From assembly GCF_022095695.1 (NCBI RefSeq), contig NZ_JAIFZM010000009.1, positions 1-64,000 on the forward strand: a stretch of 64,000 bases of DNA, given 5' to 3'. Origin of the DNA: Oceanobacillus jordanicus. GTDB lineage: Bacteria; Bacillota; Bacilli; Bacillales; Amphibacillaceae. A program made the translations under genes and the position numbers. Shown here one piece after another: positions 26,160-38,075 of the stretch. How positions within the stretch are numbered: position 1 is the first letter of the stretch; the number at the start of each line of letters is the position of its first letter. The notes beneath the pieces were generated by a model. That model saw only the letters and a program-made list of their open reading frames with translations. It did not search any database and was not told where the DNA came from.

Positions 26160-27460
26160 TTGAACGTTACACCAGAGAAGAAATGGGTTCCATTTGGACA
26201 GAGGAAAATAAATTTAAGGCATGGCTTGAAGTAGAGATCCTTGCATGTGAAGCATGGAGTGAACTAGGTGTTATTCCAGCTGAGGATGTGAAGAAGCTGC
26301 GCGAAAATGCCTCTTTTAACATGGAGCGTATTTATGAAATTGAACAGGAGACAAGGCATGATGTGGTTGCCTTTACAAGAGCTGTATCGGAAACACTTGG
26401 CGAGGAACGGAAATGGGTCCATTATGGCCTAACCTCAACAGATGTAGTAGATACGGCGCTTTCCTATTTAATTAAACAAGCGAATGAAATTCTTCGCAAA
26501 GATTTAACAGCGTTTGTGGAGATTTTGAAAAACAAAGCATTAGAGCACAAGCATACCGTTATGATGGGGCGCACACATGGTGTACATGCTGAACCTACGA
26601 CATTCGGATTGAAGCTAGCCCTATGGTATGAGGAGATGAAACGTAACCTAGAACGTTTTGAAGCAGCTGCTAAAGGAGTCGAGTTTGGAAAGCTCTCTGG
26701 AGCAGTAGGAACATACGCCAACATTGATCCTTTTGTGGAAACATATGTATGCGAAAAAATGGGCCTTTCTCCAGCACCTGTTTCAACCCAAACGTTGCAA
26801 AGGGACCGTCATGCCGCATATGTATCGGCACTAGCACTTGTGGCAACGTCCATTGAAAAATTCGCTACTGAAATCCGTGGCTTACAAAAAACGGAAACCC
26901 GTGAAGTGGAGGAGTTCTTTGCCAAAGGACAAAAAGGTTCATCTGCTATGCCTCATAAACGAAACCCAATTGGATCAGAGAATATGACAGGAATGGCACG
27001 CGTTATCCGTGGCTATATGATGACAGCCTATGAAAATGTATCGCTATGGCATGAACGTGATATCTCGCATTCTTCAGCAGAACGTGTCATTTTGCCAGAT
27101 GCAACAATTGCACTTAATTACATGCTGAATCGTTTTTCCAGGATTGTAAAGAACTTAACAGTATTCCCAGAGAACATGAAGCGGAATATAGATCGTACCT
27201 ATGGCGTTATTTTTTCGCAGCGTGTGTTATTAACCCTAATCGATAAAGGTATGGCCAGAGAAGCTGCCTATGACATTGTGCAACCAAAGGCGATGCAAGC
27301 ATGGGAGACTGCGACACCATTTAGACAGCTAATTGAGCAAGATGAGCAGATTACAAGTAGATTAAGTAATGAAGAAATCGATGAATGCTTCGACTACACG
27401 TATCACTTGAAAAATGTAGATCACATCTTTACCAAAATTGGCTTAACAAGAGGTGAATAA
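26156..27460 (+). CDS. purB: Adenylosuccinate lyase
   Basis: A 434-aa fumarase/aspartase-superfamily enzyme acting twice in purine synthesis: it splits SAICAR to AICAR and adenylosuccinate to AMP, releasing fumarate. The signature loop [11 protein letters not shown] with the catalytic Ser, the TRHDVVAF His segment and [14 protein letters not shown] are intact. Starts in the ATGA overlap with purK. Confidence 0.98.
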   Translation: MIERYTREEMGSIWTEENKFKAWLEVEILACEAWSELGVIPAEDVKKLRENASFNMERIYEIEQETRHDVVAFTRAVSETLGEERKWVHYGLTSTDVVDTALSYLIKQANEILRKDLTAFVEILKNKALEHKHTVMMGRTHGVHAEPTTFGLKLALWYEEMKRNLERFEAAAKGVEFGKLSGAVGTYANIDPFVETYVCEKMGLSPAPVSTQTLQRDRHAAYVSALALVATSIEKFATEIRGLQKTETREVEEFFAKGQKGSSAMPHKRNPIGSENMTGMARVIRGYMMTAYENVSLWHERDISHSSAERVILPDATIALNYMLNRFSRIVKNLTVFPENMKRNIDRTYGVIFSQRVLLTLIDKGMAREAAYDIVQPKAMQAWETATPFRQLIEQDEQITSRLSNEEIDECFDYTYHLKNVDHIFTKIGLTRGE

Positions 27461-27461
27461 A

Positions 27462-28175
27462 ATGAAAAGCTCCTTGCTATATGAAGGAAAGGCAAAAAAG
27501 ATTTATCAAGCCGAAGGAAAGAAGGGGCAGCTCGTGCTGTCCTATAAAAATGACGCGACTGCATTTAACGGGGAAAAGAAAGCTACCTTTACTGGGAAGG
27601 GCAGATTAAACAATGAAATTTCTGCCCGGATCTTTCCTTTTCTACATGATCAGGGAATAGAAACGCATTTTATTGAACGCCTAAATGAGACGGAGCAACT
27701 TGTACAGCAAACAGAGATCATCCCGCTAGAGGTAGTGGTACGAAATCTAGCAACAGGAAGTATTACAAAAAGACTTGGGATTAAGGAAAAGACAATGTTT
27801 GATCCACCGATCTTGGAACTGTTCTATAAAGACGATGACCTTGGTGACCCACTTATTAATGAAGAACATGCCCTGTTTCTAAGTGACGTCACCCTATCTG
27901 AATTACAAGAAATTAAAAGTAAAGCATTGGAGATTAACAAGCAGCTAACAAAGCTATTCGCAGCAATTGGTATTACATTGGTAGATTTCAAACTCGAGTT
28001 TGGTAGATTAGCAAGCGGATGTATCATCCTTGCTGACGAGATTTCTCCAGACACGTGTAGGCTGTGGGATATCACAACAGAGGAAAAACTAGATAAAGAT
28101 GTTTTCCGTCAAGGTACAGGTGATTTACTGGAAGTCTATGAAGAAATTTTAAAACGACTGGAGGCAAATCAATGA
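27462..28175 (+). CDS. purC: SAICAR synthetase
   Basis: A 237-aa enzyme that joins CAIR and aspartate using ATP. YEGKAKKIYQ at the N terminus, EVVVRNLATGSITKR and LVDFKLEFG are family signatures. ATG 27462 is favoured because AAGAGGTGA sits at the right distance; the GTG at 27453 would lie within that ribosome site and inside purB. It overlaps purS by 4 bp. Confidence 0.96.
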   Translation: MKSSLLYEGKAKKIYQAEGKKGQLVLSYKNDATAFNGEKKATFTGKGRLNNEISARIFPFLHDQGIETHFIERLNETEQLVQQTEIIPLEVVVRNLATGSITKRLGIKEKTMFDPPILELFYKDDDLGDPLINEEHALFLSDVTLSELQEIKSKALEINKQLTKLFAAIGITLVDFKLEFGRLASGCIILADEISPDTCRLWDITTEEKLDKDVFRQGTGDLLEVYEEILKRLEANQ

Positions 28176-28423
28176 AAAAAGTTATCGTGAATGTAACCTT
28201 AAAATCAGGTGTGTTAGATCCACAAGGGAAAGCAATTCAAGAATCACTAAATTCGCTTGGCTACAAGGAAGTTCAGCAGGCGAGGGTAGGTAAATCAATT
28301 GAACTGCAAGTTGACGAAGGTCCTGATTTAGAAGAGCGTGTCAAAGAGATGTGTGATAAGTTATTGGCAAACCCGGTAATCGAAGAATACAGCTTTGTGG
28401 TGGAGGAGGCCGTTCGCTCGTGA
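28172..28423 (+). CDS. purS: FGAM synthase subunit PurS
   Basis: An 83-aa small subunit of the three-part formylglycinamidine ribonucleotide synthase. [20 protein letters not shown] at the start and the ending [13 protein letters not shown] are typical. PurS bridges PurL and PurQ in the complex. It overlaps both purC and purQ by 4 bp. Confidence 0.96.
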   Translation: MKKVIVNVTLKSGVLDPQGKAIQESLNSLGYKEVQQARVGKSIELQVDEGPDLEERVKEMCDKLLANPVIEEYSFVVEEAVRS

Positions 28424-29103
28424 AATTCGCGGTAATTGTTTTTCCTGGTTCCAACTGTGATCGTGATATGTACCATGCTGTAAAGGATGTACTTAAAGAG
28501 GAGGCAGATTTGGTTTGGTATCAATCTGCTAATCTAGAAGACTATGAGGCTATTCTTTTGCCTGGCGGGTTCTCATACGGAGACTACCTTCGTTCAGGTG
28601 CCGTTGCTGCAACCTCTGACATTATGCAACAAATTAAAGCACATGTCTCAAAAGGAAAGCCTGTACTTGGGGTATGCAATGGATTTCAAATCCTATTGGA
28701 GGCAGGCCTTTTACCAGGCGCTATGCAGCGTAATAAAAATCTTGCCTTCATGTGCCATCAGGAGCCGTTAGTAGTCGAAAACAACGAGACACTATTCACG
28801 TCCCTTTATGAGCAAGGGGAGATTGTGCGATTCCCAATTGCCCATGGGGAAGGGAATTACTTCTGCGATGAAGAGACGTTAGAAAAGTTAAAGGCAAATA
28901 AGCAAATCGTTTTTACATATCGAAACAATCCTAACGGCTCTGTAGCAGATATCGCTGGGATTAGGAATGAGGAAGGCAATGTCCTTGGCATGATGCCACA
29001 TCCTGAGCGTGCTGTTGAAGCATTATTAGGCAGTGCCGATGGCGTGAAGTTATTTCAATCCGTAGTAAAAAATTGGAGGGAATCCTATGTTGCAAACACA
29101 TGA
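28420..29103 (+). CDS. purQ: FGAM synthase glutaminase subunit PurQ
   Basis: A 227-aa class I glutamine amidotransferase that supplies ammonia to PurL. The nucleophile Cys is in [14 protein letters not shown]; the His/Glu pair is in [13 protein letters not shown] start in a 4-bp overlap with purS; the 3' end overlaps purL by 17 bp. Confidence 0.97.
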   Translation: MKFAVIVFPGSNCDRDMYHAVKDVLKEEADLVWYQSANLEDYEAILLPGGFSYGDYLRSGAVAATSDIMQQIKAHVSKGKPVLGVCNGFQILLEAGLLPGAMQRNKNLAFMCHQEPLVVENNETLFTSLYEQGEIVRFPIAHGEGNYFCDEETLEKLKANKQIVFTYRNNPNGSVADIAGIRNEEGNVLGMMPHPERAVEALLGSADGVKLFQSVVKNWRESYVANT

Positions 29104-31315
29104 TATACATCCAGAGCAAATCGAACGCGACAAGCTGTATCAAGAAATGGGTTTAAGTGACAAGGAATACGACCTCGTGAAAGATATCTTAAAGCGTCGC
29201 CCTAATTTTACCGAAACAGGGATATTCTCGGTAATGTGGTCTGAGCATTGTAGCTATAAAACCTCCAAGCCATTGTTAAAGAAGTTTCCTGTTAAAGGGC
29301 CTCATGTAATACAAGGACCTGGTGAAGGTGCTGGAATTATTGATATTGGGGACAATCAGGCTGTTGTATTTAAAATTGAAAGCCATAATCACCCATCTGC
29401 AGTAGAGCCATATCAAGGAGCGGCTACAGGTGTCGGCGGGATTATTCGTGATGTATTTTCCATGGGCGCACGTCCTATTGCGATAATGAACTCTCTTAGA
29501 TTTGGAAACTTAACAACAGATCGTGTGAAATACCTATTTACAGAGGTAGTGAATGGAATCGCCGGGTACGGAAACTGTGTAGGGGTTCCGACAGTAGGCG
29601 GAGAAGTCCAATTTGACGAAAGCTATGAAGGCAATCCACTAGTAAATGCCATGTGTGTAGGATTAATCAATCATGATGAGATCCAAAAAGGGATTGCAGC
29701 TGGAATTGGCAATACGGTGCTCTATGCTGGCGCACCTACAGGTCGTGATGGAATTCACGGGGCAACATTTGCCTCTGACGATCTTGGTGAAGATGCTGCC
29801 AAGGATCGACCAGCAGTACAGGTTGGCGATCCATTTATGGAAAAATTATTAATTGAGGCATGTCTCGAAGTTATTCATTCTGATGCGCTTGTTGGCATGC
29901 AGGATATGGGAGCTGCAGGGCTTACTTCATCTGCTAGTGAAATGGCGAGTAAAGCAGGAACGGGAATGGAAATGGATTTAGACAACGTACCTCAGCGTGA
30001 GCAGCATATGAATGCGTATGAGATGATGCTTTCTGAATCACAGGAAAGAATGCTCATGGTTGTTAAAAAAGGCCGAGAGCAGGAAATCATTGATGTGTTT
30101 GAAAAATACGGTCTCCAAGCTGTCGCAGTAGGCCAAGTAATTGAAGAAAAAGTTTTCCGTATTAAACAGCACGGAGAAGTAATGGCAGACATCCCTGTAG
30201 ACGCTTTAGCTGATGAAGCACCTGTCTACCATATGCCATCAGAGGAAGCGGATTATTACAAGGATTTTCAGAATAGTGGCACGCCTGAGGTGGTTGTAGA
30301 AGACCATGCCGGCATGCTGAAACAGCTGTTGCAGCAGCCTACGATAGCGAGCAAGGAATGGGTCTATGACCAATATGATTCCATGGTCCAGACGAATACA
30401 GTGGTCACACCTGGGTCTGACTCAGCAGTTGTTCGGATTAAAGGAACAAACAAGGCACTGGCAATCACAACCGACTGTAATTCACGCTATATTTATTTGG
30501 ATCCAGAAGTTGGCGGAAAAATTGCCGTCGCAGAAGCGGCACGTAATATTGTTTGCTCTGGAGCAAGGCCACTCGGCTTAACCGATGGTTTGAACTTTGG
30601 TAACCCAACGAACCCGCAAACCTTCTGGCAAATGGAAAAAAGTGTGGATGGAATGAGTGAAGCATGTACGGCCCTTCGTACACCTGTCATAAGTGGCAAT
30701 GTCTCCTTATACAACCAATCACAAGGAAAGTCAATTTTCCCAACGCCTATCGTTGGTATGGTTGGATTGCATGAGTCGTTAGAACATATTACACCAAGCC
30801 ACTTTCAATCAGCTGGCGATGCCATTTATGTTATTGGCGAAACGGCTCCGGAATTTGGCGGCAGTGAGTTGCAGAATGTCGTGCACGGTAAATACGAAGG
30901 AATAGCGCCAGAAATTGACCTAGAGGTAGAAGCCAAGAGGCAGCAACAAATTCTTCAAGCAATACAAGCTGGCTTAGTAGAATCTGCACATGACGTGTCA
31001 GAAGGCGGTCTATCAGTAGGTTTTGCTGAGAGTGTATTTAATGGAGCGGGACTTGGAGTGGACGCAACATTTTCTGGCGATGCAACGGCCATCCTTTTCA
31101 GTGAAACTCAATCACGTTTTATTATATCCGTAAAAGAAGATAAGAAAGCACAATTCGAAAAAACAGTCGAAGATGCAACACAGGTTGGAATCGTAACAGA
31201 GGATGCAACTTTCCGGATTCAGATTAATGGTGCGCAAGTCATTGAGGAAAAAACAGAAGAGCTACACCAACTTTGGAAGGGAGCTATTCCATGCTTGCTG
31301 AAATCAAAGGCATAA
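29087..31315 (+). CDS. purL: FGAM synthase subunit PurL (small type)
   Basis: A 742-aa ATP-dependent synthetase converting FGAR to FGAM together with PurQ and PurS. Two PurM-like halves are visible, the first with [20 protein letters not shown] and the second near [20 protein letters not shown]. The length fits the short, three-subunit form of Bacilli, unlike the 1,300-residue enterobacterial PurL. GGAGGG precedes the ATG, and the gene overlaps purF by 25 bp. Confidence 0.98.
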   Translation: MLQTHDIHPEQIERDKLYQEMGLSDKEYDLVKDILKRRPNFTETGIFSVMWSEHCSYKTSKPLLKKFPVKGPHVIQGPGEGAGIIDIGDNQAVVFKIESHNHPSAVEPYQGAATGVGGIIRDVFSMGARPIAIMNSLRFGNLTTDRVKYLFTEVVNGIAGYGNCVGVPTVGGEVQFDESYEGNPLVNAMCVGLINHDEIQKGIAAGIGNTVLYAGAPTGRDGIHGATFASDDLGEDAAKDRPAVQVGDPFMEKLLIEACLEVIHSDALVGMQDMGAAGLTSSASEMASKAGTGMEMDLDNVPQREQHMNAYEMMLSESQERMLMVVKKGREQEIIDVFEKYGLQAVAVGQVIEEKVFRIKQHGEVMADIPVDALADEAPVYHMPSEEADYYKDFQNSGTPEVVVEDHAGMLKQLLQQPTIASKEWVYDQYDSMVQTNTVVTPGSDSAVVRIKGTNKALAITTDCNSRYIYLDPEVGGKIAVAEAARNIVCSGARPLGLTDGLNFGNPTNPQTFWQMEKSVDGMSEACTALRTPVISGNVSLYNQSQGKSIFPTPIVGMVGLHESLEHITPSHFQSAGDAIYVIGETAPEFGGSELQNVVHGKYEGIAPEIDLEVEAKRQQQILQAIQAGLVESAHDVSEGGLSVGFAESVFNGAGLGVDATFSGDATAILFSETQSRFIISVKEDKKAQFEKTVEDATQVGIVTEDATFRIQINGAQVIEEKTEELHQLWKGAIPCLLKSKA

Positions 31316-32700
31316 ACGAGGAATGTGGCGTATTTGGAATTTGGGGTCATGAAAAGGCAGCGGAGCTTACTTATTATGGATTGCATTCCATGCAGCATCG
31401 TGGCCAGGAAGGCGCAGGAATTGTATCCAGTGATGGTGTCGAACTAAAGCCATACAAAGGGATGGGATTAGTTAATGATGTATTCAAACATGCAGATTTC
31501 GATGAGCTATCCGGAAAAGTGGCAGTTGGCCATGTACGCTATTCTACACAAGGCGGAAAAGTAATTGAAAACGTACAACCATTATTATTCCGCGCTCAAG
31601 CCGGTAGCATGGCACTTGCTCATAACGGAAACATTATGAACGCTCATAAATTGCGCGGTGAACTAGAGGAAGAAGGTAGCATTTTTCAAACGTCTTCTGA
31701 TACAGAAGTACTTGCACATTTAATTAAACGCAGTGGTAACGAAATTTCCGAAAAAACGATCGCAAATGCCCTTAATAAGGTCGTCGGTGCTTATGCCTAC
31801 ATTATTTTAAAGGAAGATAAAATGTTTGTAGCACTTGACCCGAGCGGGATTCGCCCATTATCCATTGGAAAGTTAGGGGAGGCCTATGTAGTTGCTTCGG
31901 AAACCTGTGCGTTTGACCAAATAGGTGCAACCTTTGAACGGGAAGTGTTACCAGGTGAGCTTATTACTATTAGTGATGAAGGATTAAGCTCCACCCGATT
32001 TGCCATGCGCGAGCAACGCAAGATGTGTGCAATGGAGTATGTTTATCTCTCCAGACCAGATAGTGATGTGAATTTAGTTAATATCCATGCCTCTCGGAAA
32101 AGGATGGGTATTGAACTCGCTAAAGAAGCACCATCAGATGCAGACATGGTAATTGGGGTACCAGACTCCAGCATTTCAGCAGCAATCGGCTATGCCGAAC
32201 AAAGTGGCTTACCTTACGAAATGGGAATTATTAAAAATCGCTATGTTGGCCGTACCTTTATTCAGCCCTCACAGGAACTACGCGAACTTGGTGTGAAGAT
32301 GAAGCTCTCTCCTGTCCGTGGAATTGTGGAAGGGAAACGGATTGTCATGATTGATGATTCGATTGTGAGAGGCACGACAAGCCGAAGAATTGTGCAAATG
32401 CTCAAGAAAGCTGGAGCAAAAGAGGTTCATGTGCGCATTGCTTCCCCATCGATTCAGCATCCATGCTATTACGGGATTGATATGTCGACAAGGAAAGAAT
32501 TGATCGCTGCTAATTATACGCTTGAGGGAATTTGTGAGCAGATCGGTGCTGACAGTATAGCTTATTTGTCTGAGGCAGGTCTCGAAAAGGCAATCGTGAA
32601 AGACAAAACATTAAACCAAGGCATTTGTACTGCCTGCATGACCGGTAAATATCCAGTGAAAGAAGATGGACAAAAAGAGATTGTGTTTACAAGCTGTTAA
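31291..32700 (+). CDS. purF: Amidophosphoribosyltransferase
   Basis: 469 aa; the committed step, making phosphoribosylamine from PRPP and glutamine. The precursor starts [16 protein letters not shown], so an 11-residue propeptide is removed to expose the N-terminal Cys nucleophile, as in B. subtilis. The PRPP loop is [17 protein letters not shown]. Late Cys residues ([18 protein letters not shown]) match the 4Fe-4S ligands of the B. subtilis enzyme. The TTG at 31273 is rejected in favour of ATG 31291 because of this processed N terminus. Confidence 0.97.
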   Translation: MLAEIKGINEECGVFGIWGHEKAAELTYYGLHSMQHRGQEGAGIVSSDGVELKPYKGMGLVNDVFKHADFDELSGKVAVGHVRYSTQGGKVIENVQPLLFRAQAGSMALAHNGNIMNAHKLRGELEEEGSIFQTSSDTEVLAHLIKRSGNEISEKTIANALNKVVGAYAYIILKEDKMFVALDPSGIRPLSIGKLGEAYVVASETCAFDQIGATFEREVLPGELITISDEGLSSTRFAMREQRKMCAMEYVYLSRPDSDVNLVNIHASRKRMGIELAKEAPSDADMVIGVPDSSISAAIGYAEQSGLPYEMGIIKNRYVGRTFIQPSQELRELGVKMKLSPVRGIVEGKRIVMIDDSIVRGTTSRRIVQMLKKAGAKEVHVRIASPSIQHPCYYGIDMSTRKELIAANYTLEGICEQIGADSIAYLSEAGLEKAIVKDKTLNQGICTACMTGKYPVKEDGQKEIVFTSC

Positions 32701-32727
32701 GGAAGACAAAAAAGGAGTGGCCAAACC

Positions 32728-33744
32728 ATGTCAGAAGTATACAAAAATGCCGGAGTAGATGTGGAAAAGGGATATGAGGCAGTAGAAAGAATGAAAAAGC
32801 ATATAGCAAAAACAACCAGACCAGAAGTACTTGGGGGAATTGGTTCATTTGCTGGTTTGTTTGAACTGACATCTTTTCAATTTAAAGAACCAGTAATGGT
32901 CTCCGGCACAGATGGTGTTGGCACGAAACTTAAGCTTGCCTTTGACCTAAACAGACATGATTCTGTTGGAATAGATCTTGTTGCGATGTGCGTGAATGAT
33001 ATTGTTGCTCAAGGTGCTCAGCCGCTTTTCTTTTTAGATTACATTGCATGTGGCAAAAACGACCCCGAAATGATTGAGCAAATCGTCGCAGGGATCGCCC
33101 AAGGTTGTGTAGATGCAGGTGCTGCACTAATTGGTGGCGAAACGGCGGAAATGCCTGGCATGTATGACCCGTCGGAATATGACCTTGCAGGATTTGTGGT
33201 AGGGATCGCGGAAAAGGAAAAGCTGGTTACAGGTGAAGCCATTGCGGAAGGGGATGTCGTTATCGGTCTCCCATCAAGCGGCATTCACTCAAATGGGTAT
33301 TCGCTTGTCCGCCAAATCGTAGCTGATCTGGATTTAGAGGAAAACTACAATTTGCAGAAACCACTTGGTGAGGTGCTGTTAACACCGACAAAGATTTACG
33401 CCAAAACTGTTACAAAGGTAGTTGAAAAGTATACGGTCAAAGGAATTTCCCATATAACGGGTGGCGGGTTTTATGAAAATCTTCCACGCATGTTGCCAAA
33501 CGGACTCGGCGTCCAGATTGACTCCAATAGTTGGGATGTACCAGAAATTTTCCCTTTTTTGCAAAAACATGGAAATATTGCAGAAGCGGAAATGTACGGC
33601 GTCTTTAATATGGGAATAGGAATGGCGCTTGTTGTGAATCGTGAAGATGCCCAGAGGGTTAAAGCAGAACTTCTCCAAAATGGTGAAGAAGCTTCGATAA
33701 TCGGGACCGTTGTGCCAAATGAAGGAGTGCACTTTAGCTCATGA
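32728..33744 (+). CDS. purM: AIR synthetase
   Basis: A 338-aa ATP-dependent cyclase turning FGAM into [30 protein letters not shown] and [13 protein letters not shown] mark the two PurM domains. AAAGGAGTGG precedes the ATG; the stop overlaps the purN start by 4 bp. Confidence 0.98.
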   Translation: MSEVYKNAGVDVEKGYEAVERMKKHIAKTTRPEVLGGIGSFAGLFELTSFQFKEPVMVSGTDGVGTKLKLAFDLNRHDSVGIDLVAMCVNDIVAQGAQPLFFLDYIACGKNDPEMIEQIVAGIAQGCVDAGAALIGGETAEMPGMYDPSEYDLAGFVVGIAEKEKLVTGEAIAEGDVVIGLPSSGIHSNGYSLVRQIVADLDLEENYNLQKPLGEVLLTPTKIYAKTVTKVVEKYTVKGISHITGGGFYENLPRMLPNGLGVQIDSNSWDVPEIFPFLQKHGNIAEAEMYGVFNMGIGMALVVNREDAQRVKAELLQNGEEASIIGTVVPNEGVHFSS

Positions 33745-34310
33745 AAAAAACCAAAGCCGCTGTGTTCGCATCAGGAACCGGGAGCAACTTTCAGGCGATA
33801 ATGGAAGACGATGATCTGCCAATTGAAGTTGCCTTGCTCGTTTGTGATAAGCCTGGTGCCACCGTAATAAAAAAAGCAGAGCAATATGATGTACCTGTCC
33901 TTGATTTTGAACCAAGCGCCTATGCGTCGAAAGCTATCTATGAGCAAAAGCTAATTGAGGAGTTAGAAAAGGCTGGTGTCGAGTGGATTTTCCTGGCAGG
34001 CTATATGCGCATTGTGGGACCAGATCTTCTTGGAGCTTTTGAAGGAAGAATAGTCAACATCCATCCGTCATTACTTCCAGCATTTCCGGGCAAGGATGCG
34101 ATTGGACAGGCGTATCAGGCAGGAGTCGATACGACAGGGGTAACGGTCCATTTTATCGATGAAGGCATTGACACGGGGCCAATTATTGCCCAGGAATCCG
34201 TTGAACTTTTCCCGGAGGATACGGAAGAGATGCTCAAGAAACGTATCCAACAAGTAGAACACAATCTTTACCCTACCGTCATCCGCCAGATTATAGGCCA
34301 AAATACATAA
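33741..34310 (+). CDS. purN: GAR formyltransferase (folate-dependent)
   Basis: A 189-aa enzyme transferring the formyl group from 10-formyl-THF to GAR. Catalytic Asn and His are in [12 protein letters not shown], and the Asp lies in EGIDTGPII. The stop codon TAA at 34308-34310 falls inside the first bases of an interspersed repeat, so the repeat supplies the end of the frame and may have replaced a few native C-terminal residues. Confidence 0.97.
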   Translation: MKKTKAAVFASGTGSNFQAIMEDDDLPIEVALLVCDKPGATVIKKAEQYDVPVLDFEPSAYASKAIYEQKLIEELEKAGVEWIFLAGYMRIVGPDLLGAFEGRIVNIHPSLLPAFPGKDAIGQAYQAGVDTTGVTVHFIDEGIDTGPIIAQESVELFPEDTEEMLKKRIQQVEHNLYPTVIRQIIGQNT

Positions 34311-34462
34311 AGTAAAACTTCAATCAGTGGGGGTTTCGTTCTCCCTCACTGATTGTTAGTTGAACGAATCGAGGTGTTAGCGTCCGTTTACTCCCACTTA
34401 AAACTTCACGGTTTCACTTCATGTTTGAAGTGGGAGTTTTACGGACGGTTGCACCGGGATAA
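34307..34462 (+). repeat. Interspersed two-hairpin repeat, full copy (purN-purH gap)
   Basis: About 156 bp from ATAAAGTAAAACTTC to GGGATAA. Hairpin A pairs CAATCAGTGGGGG with CCCTCACTGATTG. Hairpin B pairs CGTCCGT/ACTCCCACTT with AAGTGGGAGT/ACGGACG. The copy at 8334 is the closest relative. It splits the pur operon between purN and purH, which are adjacent in B. subtilis, and neither hairpin ends in a T run that would stop transcription. Confidence 0.85.
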
Positions 34463-34490
34463 CATAACGAAAATGAAATGAGGGGAAAAA

Positions 34491-36023
34491 ATGAAGAAGC
34501 AAGCTTTAATCAGTGTTTCCGATAAAACAAACATCACCACATTTGCTCAAGGGCTCGTTGACCTTGATTACGACATCCTATCAACTGGAGGAACGTTAAA
34601 AGCATTAAAAGAAGCAGGCATTCCTGCGAAAGCAGTGGACGAAGTAACTGGATTTCCAGAAATTTTGGGTGGGCGTGTGAAAACATTACATCCCTTTATT
34701 CATGGAGGACTTCTGGCAAAACGTTCTGATGCCGATCACATGAATCAGTTAGAAGAAAACAACATTGCGCCAATCGATATGGTCGTTGTAAACCTATATC
34801 CTTTCAAACAAACGTTACAAAAAGAAGGCGTATCAGGTGACGAAATTATTGAGAACATTGATATTGGTGGTCCGACAATGCTACGGGCAGCTGCGAAGAA
34901 TTTTGCAGACGTTGCAGTGGTTGTAAATCCTTCTGACTATGAAACAGTAATTGCAGGATTGCGTGCAGATTCCTTTGGGAAGGCAGAACGTAAAAAACTG
35001 GCAGCTAAAGTTTTTCAGCACACAGCAAATTATGATGCCATGATCGCGCGTTATTTTTCTGAAGAAACGGAAGAAGCCTTTCCAGAAACATATACCGTTA
35101 CATACGAGAAGGTACAATCCCTTCGTTATGGTGAAAACCCCCACCAACAGGCAGCATTTTATCAAAACCCACTTCACAAAGGGTGGAGCCTTGCTGCTGC
35201 AACACAATTACACGGCAAGGAACTTTCCTTTAACAATATTCAGGATGCCAATGCAGCACTTGAAATCCTGTCTGAATACAAAGAGCCTACTGCTGTTGCA
35301 GTAAAACATATGAATCCATGTGGAATTGGCGTTTCAGATAACCTGTCGTCTGCATTCGCAAAGGCATATGAAGCAGATCCTATTTCCATTTTTGGTGGCA
35401 TTGTCGCAGTAAATAGTGAAGTGGACGCGGAGACCGCTAAACAGCTGAGTGAAATTTTTCTTGAAATTGTAATTGCACCAGGCTTTACGGATGAAGCAAT
35501 GGAAATATTGACACAGAAGAAAAATATCCGCCTGCTTGACCTACCGATGCAGGATGGGGATAAAGGCTACCACAAGCTAACAACAGTAAAAGGTGGAATG
35601 CTTGTACAGGACAATGATGCTGGAGAAGTGGCAAAAGACGCATTAACATTCCCTACAAAACGTCAGCCAAGCGACAAAGAGCTCACAGATTTATTGTTTG
35701 CATGGAAAGCTGTTAAGCATGTGAAATCCAACGCGATTGTTTTAGCAAAAGATAACCAGACAGTTGGGGTTGGTGCTGGCCAGATGAATCGAATCGGTTC
35801 CGCTCAAATTGCAATTACACAAGCTGGTGATAAGGCTAATGGAGCAGTGCTCGCATCGGATGCATTTTTCCCAATGCCAGATACAGTGGAAGCAGCCGCA
35901 GCAGCAGGCGTAACAGCAATTATTCAACCAGGTGGGTCAAAGCGTGACCAAGACTCCATCGATGTATGTGATGAGCATGGTATTGCCATGGTTTATACAG
36001 GAATGCGCCATTTCAAACATTAA
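34491..36023 (+). CDS. purH: AICAR formyltransferase/IMP cyclohydrolase
   Basis: A 510-aa bifunctional enzyme for the last two steps to IMP. The N-terminal cyclohydrolase (MGS-like fold) has [14 protein letters not shown] and the C-terminal transformylase has [12 protein letters not shown] and [14 protein letters not shown]. The length equals the family norm. AGGGG precedes the ATG, after the interspersed repeat. Confidence 0.98.
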   Translation: MKKQALISVSDKTNITTFAQGLVDLDYDILSTGGTLKALKEAGIPAKAVDEVTGFPEILGGRVKTLHPFIHGGLLAKRSDADHMNQLEENNIAPIDMVVVNLYPFKQTLQKEGVSGDEIIENIDIGGPTMLRAAAKNFADVAVVVNPSDYETVIAGLRADSFGKAERKKLAAKVFQHTANYDAMIARYFSEETEEAFPETYTVTYEKVQSLRYGENPHQQAAFYQNPLHKGWSLAAATQLHGKELSFNNIQDANAALEILSEYKEPTAVAVKHMNPCGIGVSDNLSSAFAKAYEADPISIFGGIVAVNSEVDAETAKQLSEIFLEIVIAPGFTDEAMEILTQKKNIRLLDLPMQDGDKGYHKLTTVKGGMLVQDNDAGEVAKDALTFPTKRQPSDKELTDLLFAWKAVKHVKSNAIVLAKDNQTVGVGAGQMNRIGSAQIAITQAGDKANGAVLASDAFFPMPDTVEAAAAAGVTAIIQPGGSKRDQDSIDVCDEHGIAMVYTGMRHFKH

Positions 36024-36040
36024 GGAAGGGATGCGAAGGG

Positions 36041-37279
36041 ATGAATATTCTCGTAATCGGCCGCGGTGGACGCGAGCACAGCATTGTTATGAAGCTTGCG
36101 GAAAGTGAGCGTGTTTCTACAATCTATGCCGCTCCCGGCAATGCTGGAATGCAGCAGGCAGAGTGTATCGGAATTGACGAAATGGACATCGAGGCACTTG
36201 TTGCATTTGCTAAAGAAGAGCAGATTAATTTAACGATAGTTGGACCGGAAAACCCACTGAATGAAGGGATTGCTGACCGTTTTATCGAGGCGGGCCTCCA
36301 AGTGTTTGCACCACAAAAAGCAGCAGCACTACTTGAGGGTAGTAAAAGCTTTGCCAAAGAATTTATGAAAAAATATGCTGTACCAACAGCTGCTTATGCA
36401 ACGTTCACTTCAGCTGACGAGGCGAAGCAGTATATTGAAAAACAAGGAGTCCCCATTGTGATCAAAGCGGACGGCTTGGCAGCTGGTAAAGGGGTTATCG
36501 TTGCTGAAACGAAAGAGCAAGCATTGGCTGCGGTGGACGAAATACTAGTGGAGAAAGCATTTGCGGGTGCCGGAGCAAAAATTGTGGTGGAAGAGTTTTT
36601 ATCCGGAAAAGAATTTTCTTTAATGGCATTTGTTCATGAACATAATGTTTATCCAATGGTACCGGCTCGTGACCATAAGCGCGCATTTGATAATGACGAA
36701 GGACCGAACACAGGCGGGATGGGGGCATTTTCTCCAGTTCCTGATGTTACCGATGATCATCTTGATTTTGCAATGAAAGAAATCCTGCAAAAAACGGCTG
36801 ACGGCATGATGAAGGAAGGAAGGGCATTTACAGGCATTCTTTATGCTGGGCTGATGATGACAGAAGACGGCCCCAAGGTCATTGAATTTAATACCCGATT
36901 CGGTGACCCGGAAACGCAGGTTGTTTTACCACTGCTGAAAAATGACTTAGACCAAGTGATCCTTGATGTAATGGATGGCAAAGATCCTGAATTGCAGTGG
37001 GAGGACGCCGCATGTGTTGGGGTGGTTCTAGCTTCACAAGGGTACCCCGGCTCCTATGCCAAAGGAGTAGATATTCCGGTATTAAGCGAATCGGAGACGT
37101 ATACCGTACACGCCGGAACCAAGCAGGTGAACGGCAACCTTGTTTCTGATGGTGGCCGTGTTCTACTTGTTGGGTCTAAAGAAAATAGTTTTGAATTGGC
37201 TCGTGAGAAAGTGTATCAAGCCCTCGACCCAGTCGAAAATGGTAAGAATTATTTTTATAGAACGGATATAGGGAAATAG
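36041..37279 (+). CDS. purD: Phosphoribosylamine-glycine ligase
   Basis: A 412-aa ATP-grasp enzyme that joins phosphoribosylamine and glycine. VIGRGGREHSI at the N terminus, KADGLAAGKGVIVA, the NTGGMGAFSPVP loop and EFNTRFGDPETQ are intact. AAGGGATG-type ribosome site 17 bp after purH. Last gene of the operon, closed by a strong terminator. Confidence 0.98.
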   Translation: MNILVIGRGGREHSIVMKLAESERVSTIYAAPGNAGMQQAECIGIDEMDIEALVAFAKEEQINLTIVGPENPLNEGIADRFIEAGLQVFAPQKAAALLEGSKSFAKEFMKKYAVPTAAYATFTSADEAKQYIEKQGVPIVIKADGLAAGKGVIVAETKEQALAAVDEILVEKAFAGAGAKIVVEEFLSGKEFSLMAFVHEHNVYPMVPARDHKRAFDNDEGPNTGGMGAFSPVPDVTDDHLDFAMKEILQKTADGMMKEGRAFTGILYAGLMMTEDGPKVIEFNTRFGDPETQVVLPLLKNDLDQVILDVMDGKDPELQWEDAACVGVVLASQGYPGSYAKGVDIPVLSESETYTVHAGTKQVNGNLVSDGGRVLLVGSKENSFELAREKVYQALDPVENGKNYFYRTDIGK

Positions 37280-37280
37280 G

Positions 37281-37319
37281 AAAAAGCTTGAGGGCATTTA
37301 GGTGTCCTCAAGCTTTTTG
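37281..37319 (+). terminator. Terminator of the pur operon
   Basis: AAAAAGCTTGAGG pairs with CCTCAAGCTTTTT around a 12-bp loop. The 37320-37516 gap after it shows no gene. Confidence 0.95.
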
Positions 37320-37516
37320 TATCCCAGCTTAAATTTAGCAAGGCCATTTATGAATGGAATTAGCAATATCACTTCTTTATATGGACTTTAGTTTATAGAA
37401 CTTAGTAAAGTATAGAAACCATAAGTAAAGAAGGAGAAAATAACGTTAACGTTGAATTATATATTAAATATCAAAAGCAATAATTGATTAAGATCAAAAA
37501 CTAAAGGAGCATTCTA

Positions 37517-37966
37517 ATGGATAATATTTTTGATATCACATATACAGATGAAATATTAGCGCGTATCGAAAACTTAAATATAAATTCAGAACCGCAATGG
37601 GGAAAAATGGATGTCTCTCAAATGTTAGCTCATTGTTCATCTTTTCAAGATATCGCAATGGGATATTCTTTACCTCCAAGAGGTTGGCTAGGGATATTAG
37701 TAGGTAGATTTGCAAAACCCATTTTTTATAATGACAAACCCTTAGTCCACAATATGTCTACAATTCCATCTATCCTAATTACAAGTAAAAAAGATTTTGA
37801 AATAGAAAGAGACAAACTGAAGCAAAAAATTATAACATTTCAAAAGAATGGACCAGACGCTTGTACAAGGCACCCACATCCTTTTTTCGGAAGTCTGACT
37901 TCCGAACAATGGGGAAAAGGAATTTACAAACATCTTGACCACCATTTAAAACAATTTGGTGTTTAG
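37517..37966 (+). CDS. DUF1569 (DinB-like) protein
   Basis: 149 aa, no signal peptide. MLAHCSSFQDIAMGY and the C-terminal HPHPFFGSLTSEQWGKGIYKHLDHHLKQF match DUF1569, a four-helix DinB-like family whose spaced His residues may bind metal. The function is unknown. AAAGGAG precedes the ATG. It is the first gene of an AT-rich accessory block that follows purD. Confidence 0.85.
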   Translation: MDNIFDITYTDEILARIENLNINSEPQWGKMDVSQMLAHCSSFQDIAMGYSLPPRGWLGILVGRFAKPIFYNDKPLVHNMSTIPSILITSKKDFEIERDKLKQKIITFQKNGPDACTRHPHPFFGSLTSEQWGKGIYKHLDHHLKQFGV

Positions 37967-38023
37967 CGGCAGGTGTTTAATTAGACAGTACCGTCTTAAA
38001 GTACTGATAGTGCAGTAACTTCA

Positions 38024-38055
38024 ATAAAAAGAGCGTTAATCTTTCTTCGATTAAC
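38024..38055 (-). terminator. Terminator after the isochorismatase-like gene
   Basis: On the minus strand GTTAATC pairs with GATTAAC and runs into CGCTCTTTTTATT. It serves the minus-strand gene pair ending at 38076. Confidence 0.7.
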
Positions 38056-38075
38056 ACCCCCGTTAGCTATCAAGC

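Noticed and set aside
37441-37495. Short TTG-started leader peptide before the DUF1569 gene
   Set aside because: Only about 11 codons, poor spacing to AAGGAG and no regulatory structure; not supportable.
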